A program made the position numbers and the translations under genes. This document shows positions 7,301 through 10,958 of a DNA stretch of 10,958 bases, in pieces (within the stretch, counting starts at the first letter, position 1; every line of letters starts with the position of its first letter). The notes below the pieces were generated by a model, which did not search any database, had not been told where the DNA came from, and saw only the letters and a program-made list of their open reading frames with translations. The stretch is from assembly GCA_937891325.1 (NCBI GenBank), contig CALAFU010000155.1, positions 1 through 10,958 of the forward strand, written 5' to 3'. This DNA is from an uncultured Candidatus Melainabacteria bacterium (lineage in GTDB: Bacteria; Cyanobacteriota; Vampirovibrionia; Gastranaerophilales; Gastranaerophilaceae).

Positions 7301-8159
7301 AATAATTTTCTCCTGTTAATAAACATAAAATAAAGTAACCACACTGAGATAATTTATCTACATTTTGTAACGGTTTAACACTCCAATAATCTTTTTCACA
7401 TTGTAATAATATTGGTAAATCGTGTTCTCTGAAATTTACAGGAATTAAAGGCATATTAAATACATCATTTGCCCATTCTTTTGACATTGCTAACAATTTT
7501 TCTTCATCTTTAAGATAATAATGTAAATTATTAGTAAAATGTGAATATGTACCAACATCTATACCTAATTCAACTGCCATCAATTCTTGTAAAAATGTAA
7601 ACATGAATACATCATATGTCGTGCCAAACATCAAATCATTACTACGCATATTGACAATAAGATTTAATTTACCTTCACGTATATAAAAACTTAATGTCAA
7701 TGTACATACATAATCTTTACTATCATATGTTTGTATCGGTTTAATATGAATTATTGCTTGACGTGTAAACGCGTCTTCTCTGAGTTTACTTTTAACCCAA
7801 TCCCATTGTGAAATACCATTTGGTTGTTTATTAAAAATATAATAACCATATGCTGAATTATTTGTTATACCGTCGTCACTCAATTTTCTCCACATCTTTG
7901 AATATCGTTCGATATCTGTAACTTTATTACTACCTGACAAGTACCACATCAATTCACCAAAAATATATTTTTTAATATCTTTGCGAACGTTAGATGAAAA
8001 ATTGAGTAATCGAGTATTAACATCTTTCAATTCAAAATAACAAGGAGTTAATTCTTTACAAAATTGTCCACGAACACATACTAATTTACCGTAATCATAT
8101 ACATCATCAATAAGATTACAGTATAATTTTTGAAAATCAGTTGCTTGCTCTGTTATCAT
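7290..8159 (-). CDS. Thymidylate-synthase-fold enzyme, predicted dCMP-specific (dCMP hydroxymethylase-like)
   Basis: A 289-residue member of the ThyA / dCMP hydroxymethylase family, which adds a one-carbon unit from methylene-tetrahydrofolate to C5 of a pyrimidine nucleotide. Seen: GELMWYLSG (68-76, matching the ThyA E58 region), NSAYGYY (101-107), catalytic C152, MRSND (171-175, matching R166 and D169), D183, and NLHYY (211-215, H213 and Y215). Spacing from C152 to R172, D183 and H213 (20, 31 and 61) equals ThyA C146 to R166, N177 and H207, so the alignment is gap-free and D183 replaces N177. That Asn-to-Asp change marks dCMP-acting enzymes. Whether the product is 5-hydroxymethyl- or 5-methyl-dCMP cannot be read. 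The start is ATG 8159; a TTG at 8183 would lengthen it by 8 residues. It overlaps the upstream gene by 23 bases. Confidence 0.85.
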   Translation of the reverse strand: MITEQATDFQKLYCNLIDDVYDYGKLVCVRGQFCKELTPCYFELKDVNTRLLNFSSNVRKDIKKYIFGELMWYLSGSNKVTDIERYSKMWRKLSDDGITNNSAYGYYIFNKQPNGISQWDWVKSKLREDAFTRQAIIHIKPIQTYDSKDYVCTLTLSFYIREGKLNLIVNMRSNDLMFGTTYDVFMFTFLQELMAVELGIDVGTYSHFTNNLHYYLKDEEKLLAMSKEWANDVFNMPLIPVNFREHDLPILLQCEKDYWSVKPLQNVDKLSQCGYFILCLLTGENYYAV

Positions 8160-8463
8160 TTTCTTCGTATACCATTGCTTCAAGAAGTATTAAATAATTT
8201 ATCGCATCGCCAAGTTTTTCATTCCAAACATCATTTGAATATTGTTTATTAGTTTTAATCATTTGCGAAATTGATGCGAGATGTTTTGCCAACATACCCA
8301 TGAGTGCTTGTTTATTTGTAATTTGTTGATAATCAGCTGCAATTTTAAAATTTATAAGCCTATCATCAGTTGACGATGTGTATTCAATACCTTTTTTAGT
8401 TAATACTTGCTGAATTTGTTTGATACGACTCGATACAATTTCATTCAGTTTTTTGTTCGTCAT
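8137..8463 (-). CDS. 108-aa helical phage protein, possibly MazG-like
   Basis: An all-helical protein of 108 residues of a type common in phages near nucleotide enzymes. Seen: RIKQIQQVLTKKGIEY (13-28), DDRLINFKIAADY (33-45), a KH pair (60-61) and WNEKLGDAINYLILLEA (80-96). The EKLGD stretch resembles the ExxGD segment of MazG-type nucleotide pyrophosphohydrolases, but the full ExxE...ExxD metal set is not evident, so catalysis is uncertain. The start is taken as ATG 8463 because AGAGGT stands 6 bases upstream. A longer in-frame start at 8484 has no ribosome binding site. It overlaps both neighbours by 23 bases. The neighbourhood (TS-fold enzyme, dUTPase) suggests a nucleotide-pool role, possibly removing an unmodified dNTP; this is inference. 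Confidence 0.7.
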   Translation of the reverse strand: MTNKKLNEIVSSRIKQIQQVLTKKGIEYTSSTDDRLINFKIAADYQQITNKQALMGMLAKHLASISQMIKTNKQYSNDVWNEKLGDAINYLILLEAMVYEENDNRASN

Positions 8464-8695
8464 CTTGTACCTCTTGTACCTCATCGTATTGAGAGTCGGT
8501 AAGATATTTGGTAATTAACGTAGTTACTTCGTCTGCAGATTTAATTATACCATCTTTTAACAAACATCTTATTACAACACTCATTACAAATGCTGTTTCA
8601 GGTACACTTGAACCTTTTCCAAGATCTACAGTGTAGGTATTATTAGCTTCGTCGAACGCGACTGCTAACAAAAGTTTCTTTTCATTGTCGTCCAT
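8441..8695 (-). CDS. 84-aa hypothetical protein, first gene after the AT-rich gap
   Basis: A small acidic protein of unknown function. It has a predicted short beta segment (LLLAVAFDEANNTYTVDLG, 8-26), a helix with hydrophobic face (ETAFVMSVVIRCLLKDGII, 33-51), a second helix (SADEVTTLITKYL, 53-65), and an acidic, repetitive tail containing EVQEVQ. No transmembrane span or catalytic motif is convincing. ATG 8695 has a perfect AGGAGG ribosome binding site, and the 158-base gap upstream makes it the likely first gene of the main replication operon. It may be a regulator or an adaptor; the sequence does not decide. Confidence 0.75.
   Translation of the reverse strand: MDDNEKKLLLAVAFDEANNTYTVDLGKGSSVPETAFVMSVVIRCLLKDGIIKSADEVTTLITKYLTDSQYDEVQEVQDDEQKTE
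8465..8482 (-). repeat. Tandem 9-bp repeat supplying a ribosome binding site
   Basis: Two exact copies of GAGGTACAA on the minus strand lie at the end of the 84-aa gene, where they encode EVQEVQ. The junction makes AGAGGT, which is the ribosome binding site for the ATG at 8463. So a coding repeat also sets the start of the next gene. Confidence 0.75.
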
Positions 8696-8853
8696 AACGG
8701 CCTCCTAAAATTTTTATCTTGTATTTATAATATATTCAATTTTTTATATTTTATAACCCAAAAATATATCATATAATGATTTTAATATATAATAGAGTCA
8801 AATAAAATATATAATTGAATATTCTATCATAATAAAAATATTATATATTAAAA
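8696..8853. other. AT-rich intergenic region; candidate operon promoter region or replication origin
   Basis: The only non-coding gap above 100 bases apart from the tRNA segment. It is almost entirely A and T, with runs such as TATATAT and TTTTTATATTTTATA, the inverted repeat described separately, and a second shorter inverted pair (atattcaatt at 8732-8741, aattgaatat at 8813-8822). Such easily melted DNA beside replication genes fits a promoter/operator region or an origin. No clear iterons or initiator gene are seen here, so the origin idea is speculative. Confidence 0.5.
8773..8801 (-). promoter_or_regulatory. Possible sigma70-type promoter for the 84-aa gene operon
   Basis: On the minus strand TTGACT (8796-8801) matches the -35 consensus at 5 of 6 or better, followed after 17 bases by CATTAT (8773-8778), a 4 of 6 match to TATAAT. 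It would give a leader of about 70 bases before ATG 8695. In DNA this AT-rich, chance -10 matches are frequent, so only the -35 box has real weight. Confidence 0.3.
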
Positions 8854-8856
8854 TCA
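8777..8856. repeat. Perfect 18-bp inverted repeat with 44-base spacer
   Basis: The left arm TGATTTTAATATATAATA (8777-8794) is the exact reverse complement of the right arm TATTATATATTAAAATCA (8839-8856). The right arm contains the TGA stop codon of the HD gene. In the minus-strand transcript the arms could form a weak AU-only stem; no GC core or T-tract makes a classic terminator. Because the left arm fills the spacer of the candidate promoter, a paired operator is also possible. Confidence 0.75.
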
Positions 8857-9420
8857 GTCATTAAGTTCAATTTCGATATATTTTCTACTCGCGATATAAT
8901 CACAAAGATGAGTAAATATCTCTATTGACGTTTGAGGTTCAGGTAATACTATTTGTGAATACTTTGAAGTGGTCCACGGACCCATATGCGACATAACACA
9001 ATTTGCAATATCTTGCGCTTCTTCATCATTATTACCAAGAACTTCTAAAATAAGCGATGAAGCCAATACAGGATGGTCATGTTGAGTATACTTATATTCA
9101 AACTTTTGACCATATTTACAAGTATCATGCAAAATAAGTGCTGCAATTACAATATCACGTTCATACATCACGTTATCATAGTCTGCTTTATCGACATTTT
9201 TGTCTAATTCATCTTGCCATTCAAAGAACATTTGAGCTATTCGACAAGCTGCGCGAGTATGTCTATATAAACCACTAGGTCCTTGCGCAAATTTTGGATG
9301 ATATTTACCAGTACTTGAGGCACCTACTTCATAAAATTTATCAGATACGTGCTCAAGCACTGTGTGTACTTTAACACGTATACTATCACTTTTAATTAAC
9401 TCTAATTCCTTTTCAAACAT
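8854..9420 (-). CDS. HD-domain phosphohydrolase
   Basis: A 188-residue metal-dependent HD-superfamily protein. Candidate ligands appear in order: H54 (LYRHT), H98-D99 (LILHDT), H116 (HDHPVLAS), H145 (MSHMGPW) and D174 (HLCDYIASRK). This five-to-six-ligand pattern fits the two-metal HD phosphodiesterase/exoribonuclease kind (the HD part of YhaM is a reasonable comparison) better than the simple H-HD-D dNTP triphosphohydrolases. The substrate is unknown; it could be a nucleotide, an RNA end or a cyclic nucleotide signal. The ATG overlaps the ligase stop (TAATG), with GGAGG 13 bases upstream, so the two are translated together. It is the last gene before the AT-rich gap; its stop codon lies in an inverted-repeat arm. 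Confidence 0.88.
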   Translation of the reverse strand: MFEKELELIKSDSIRVKVHTVLEHVSDKFYEVGASSTGKYHPKFAQGPSGLYRHTRAACRIAQMFFEWQDELDKNVDKADYDNVMYERDIVIAALILHDTCKYGQKFEYKYTQHDHPVLASSLILEVLGNNDEEAQDIANCVMSHMGPWTTSKYSQIVLPEPQTSIEIFTHLCDYIASRKYIEIELND

Positions 9421-10733
9421 TAGTTATTACTTACCTCCGTTTTATCATCACGAACTTTTTTAAGTCGTGGAAATCTTAATGAATATGTTGTACTATCATA
9501 TGTGCGAATATTTTGACTTTTACCAAAATATTCAATTTCAACTATTTTTCCTATTATTTTCTCTGGATATAGACTCCATACGTGTCGTTGTTCGTCTGAT
9601 AGACCGCTTCCTACTCTGCAAACTACGTGTTCGCCGTTCTCGAAATATCCTTCGCATACCAATGCTCCTATTTGACCTATATATTTACCATTGCCATATT
9701 CAAAATCGACAACTTTAAGGTCCATTCTCTGAGATTTTTTAAGTTTTAATAAATCATTTGTTCTTGTATGATTATATTTTGCATTACCACAGTTAATCAT
9801 CAAACCTTCGCCGCCGGCAAAAGTAACATTATCAAGTAGTGGATAAACTTTATCACAAAGTTCATCGATTGTTTTATAATGTCCTAATGTAGGTAATATT
9901 CGTACATCGTTTTGTATACAAGATATTTTATTACTAATATTTGCTAATTCACGTCTACGTTCATGATATTTAACATCATCGACCATTATATCAAATATAT
10001 TATATACAAGTTTCTTATCTAAACTATGTCTGTTAATCATACCAGACGTAGCATTAAATAAACTTATAGTAGTTTCTTTAAATAAACCATTAGCTATAAG
10101 CATCGAATTCGCAGTTTGTTCTACCGATAATACTTCACCATCATATACATAATTTGTAGGTAAACCATCCATATTAAAATTAACATGCATTTGTTTACCG
10201 TTACGTGATGTAAATATCCAACGAATTCCGTCGAAATGTGCAATACAACGATTACCATCGAGTTTTTCAGTTACATAATAACCTTCAATATCTTGTGCAA
10301 TTTGTCCTTCAAATTTTTTAGCAAGCATTGGTGCTAAACCACTTTTAGGTAATACACTTTTACCAATGCCAAGACGTAACGTACGATTTACAATAGGTTC
10401 AAAAAAGTCATACCACGGCTGTATATGCTGTATATAAAATTCAATATTATCGTGTGACAAATCCTTTTGCATACGAGGTAACTGCAAAAATAACAATATA
10501 TCTTTTACGCTCGTATCAGTATTTGAAAACCTGCTTGTAGATATAATTTTATTGGTTTTATACAATGTATAACCAAAAATGTGTTCACCTGCGAGACATT
10601 CAAGAATATAATTAAAATCTTCTTTATATTCTGATGAAATATTTTTAACAAGCTGTTCTTTTTCTAAACGAGAGTTTGTTGCCATTAAGTAATCAAATAT
10701 TCTTGATAAATAAGATATACGTTCGTCAATCAT
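9420..10733 (-). CDS. ATP-dependent DNA ligase
   Basis: A 437-residue ATP-dependent DNA ligase that seals nicks in phage DNA through a lysyl-AMP intermediate. Motif I is EKLDGNR (156-162, nucleophile K157, R162), motif III DGE (198-200), motif IIIa near FDIM (247-250), motif IV GEGLMI (308-313) and motif V KLKK (330-333). The OB domain ends with motif VI RFPRLKKVRDDK (420-431). Residues 1-125 form a helical N-terminal domain, as in T4-like and eukaryotic-type ligases. The ORF stays open to 10889, but ATG 10733 is chosen because AGAGGT lies 6 bases before it, motif spacing fits, and the upstream part overlaps a separate Cys-rich ORF in another frame. It overlaps that ORF by 8 bases and the HD gene by 1. 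Confidence 0.95.
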   Translation of the reverse strand: MIDERISYLSRIFDYLMATNSRLEKEQLVKNISSEYKEDFNYILECLAGEHIFGYTLYKTNKIISTSRFSNTDTSVKDILLFLQLPRMQKDLSHDNIEFYIQHIQPWYDFFEPIVNRTLRLGIGKSVLPKSGLAPMLAKKFEGQIAQDIEGYYVTEKLDGNRCIAHFDGIRWIFTSRNGKQMHVNFNMDGLPTNYVYDGEVLSVEQTANSMLIANGLFKETTISLFNATSGMINRHSLDKKLVYNIFDIMVDDVKYHERRRELANISNKISCIQNDVRILPTLGHYKTIDELCDKVYPLLDNVTFAGGEGLMINCGNAKYNHTRTNDLLKLKKSQRMDLKVVDFEYGNGKYIGQIGALVCEGYFENGEHVVCRVGSGLSDEQRHVWSLYPEKIIGKIVEIEYFGKSQNIRTYDSTTYSLRFPRLKKVRDDKTEVSNN

Positions 10734-10899
10734 TTTTCTTACCTCTTTTATCAATACGCGTATATGTTTTTTCAGTTCGTTTCGTGTTCTGAGATTGCAA
10801 AGTTGCAGCAAACAATTGAGCTGCTCTACGACAAGCATCGTTATTACATAAATGCGGTTGTTTATGAATAGGTATTTCGCAAAAATCACACTTAGTCAT
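10726..10899 (-). CDS. 57-aa Cys-rich, probable zinc-binding protein
   Basis: A small basic protein: MTKCDFCEIP at the N-terminus, then C18 and C23 in HLCNNDACRRAAQ. With C4 and C7 this makes a CX2C-X10-CX4C set that could hold one zinc; H12 and H16 are alternative ligands. The rest is a helix (RRAAQLFAATLQSQ, 24-37) and a lysine/arginine-rich tail ending KRGKKND, fitting nucleic-acid contact. The start ATG 10899 has GGAG 12 bases upstream, which is rather far. The stop TGA overlaps the ligase ATG region by 8 bases, so it is probably coupled to the ligase. No known family is recognised. Confidence 0.7.
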   Translation of the reverse strand: MTKCDFCEIPIHKQPHLCNNDACRRAAQLFAATLQSQNTKRTEKTYTRIDKRGKKND

Positions 10900-10901
10900 A
10901 T

Positions 10902-10958
10902 TTATAACGCACTCCGTTTATTTTTAATTTTAGAATAAGTATACTCTGCATCTATTGC
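10902..10958 (-). CDS. C-terminal end of an unidentified upstream gene (partial)
   Basis: One minus-strand frame is open from the window edge for 18 codons (AIDAEYTYSKIKNKRSAL) and stops at TAA 10902-10904, two bases before the next ATG. The other two frames have early stops. Its end contains the GGAG used by the following gene, as in the rest of the operon. Far too short to identify. Confidence 0.45.
   Translation of the reverse strand, partial: AIDAEYTYSKIKNKRSAL

Noticed and set aside
8777..8856. The 18-bp inverted repeat as a rho-independent terminator of the ligase-HD transcript.
   Set aside because: The stem is nearly all A-T, the loop is 44 bases, and there is no GC core followed by a T-tract. 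Kept only as a repeat of unknown role.
8854..9420. DatZ-like HD protein of a diaminopurine (Z) genome phage.
   Set aside because: The ligand pattern has extra His positions compared with the simple H-HD-D dNTPases, and no PurZ is in the window. The polymerase is also family B, unlike the DpoZ family A type.
10734..10889. Ligase start at the far upstream in-frame codon (10889).
   Set aside because: It lacks a ribosome binding site, adds 52 residues not typical of the family, and overlaps a better-supported Cys-rich gene; ATG 10733 has AGAGGT in place.

Overview
The window looks like the replication and nucleotide-metabolism region of an AT-rich tailed dsDNA bacteriophage (Caudoviricetes). Every credible gene lies on the minus strand, so transcription runs from base 10958 towards base 1. 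Genes are packed with overlaps or gaps of only a few bases, and most starts have a strong AGGAGG-like ribosome binding site. That, with the low G+C (about a third by eye) and the mix of AEP/D5 primase-helicase, SNF2 helicase, VRR-NUC, DUF669 and Sak4-type ATPase, suggests a low-GC Gram-positive (Bacillota-like) host. The host is an inference; nothing here names it.

Layout in transcription order. 10958-8854 holds the last codons of an unidentified gene, a 57-aa Cys-rich protein, an ATP-dependent DNA ligase and an HD-domain phosphohydrolase. 8853-8696 is the only real intergenic gap: about 160 nt of very AT-rich DNA with a perfect 18-bp inverted repeat and a possible promoter. 8695-6911 encodes an 84-aa unknown, a 108-aa helical protein with a MazG-like motif, a thymidylate-synthase-fold enzyme and a dUTPase. 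6902-5046 encodes a Sak4-type ATPase, a DUF669 single-strand-binding-type protein, a hairpin with a UUCG loop, a tRNA-Gln(UUG) with encoded CCA, and a VRR-NUC nuclease. 5056-1 encodes an SNF2-type helicase, a 44-aa zinc-ribbon protein, an AEP primase split by a frame change from its D5-type helicase, and a family B DNA polymerase that runs off the left edge.

Together these genes give the phage nearly its own replisome: polymerase, primase, replicative helicase, ligase, ssDNA-binding protein and annealing/recombination ATPase. They also alter the nucleotide pool. The most interesting reading concerns the thymidylate-synthase-like enzyme. It aligns without gaps to the E. coli ThyA active site from the catalytic Cys to the His/Tyr pair, but has Asp where ThyA has Asn177. 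That is the change that moves this fold from dUMP to dCMP, as in T4 dCMP hydroxymethylase, so the phage may make a modified cytosine nucleotide. The second point of interest is the AEP/D5 break, which falls just after the third catalytic Asp of the primase and needs a +1 (or -2) shift to rejoin the parts.
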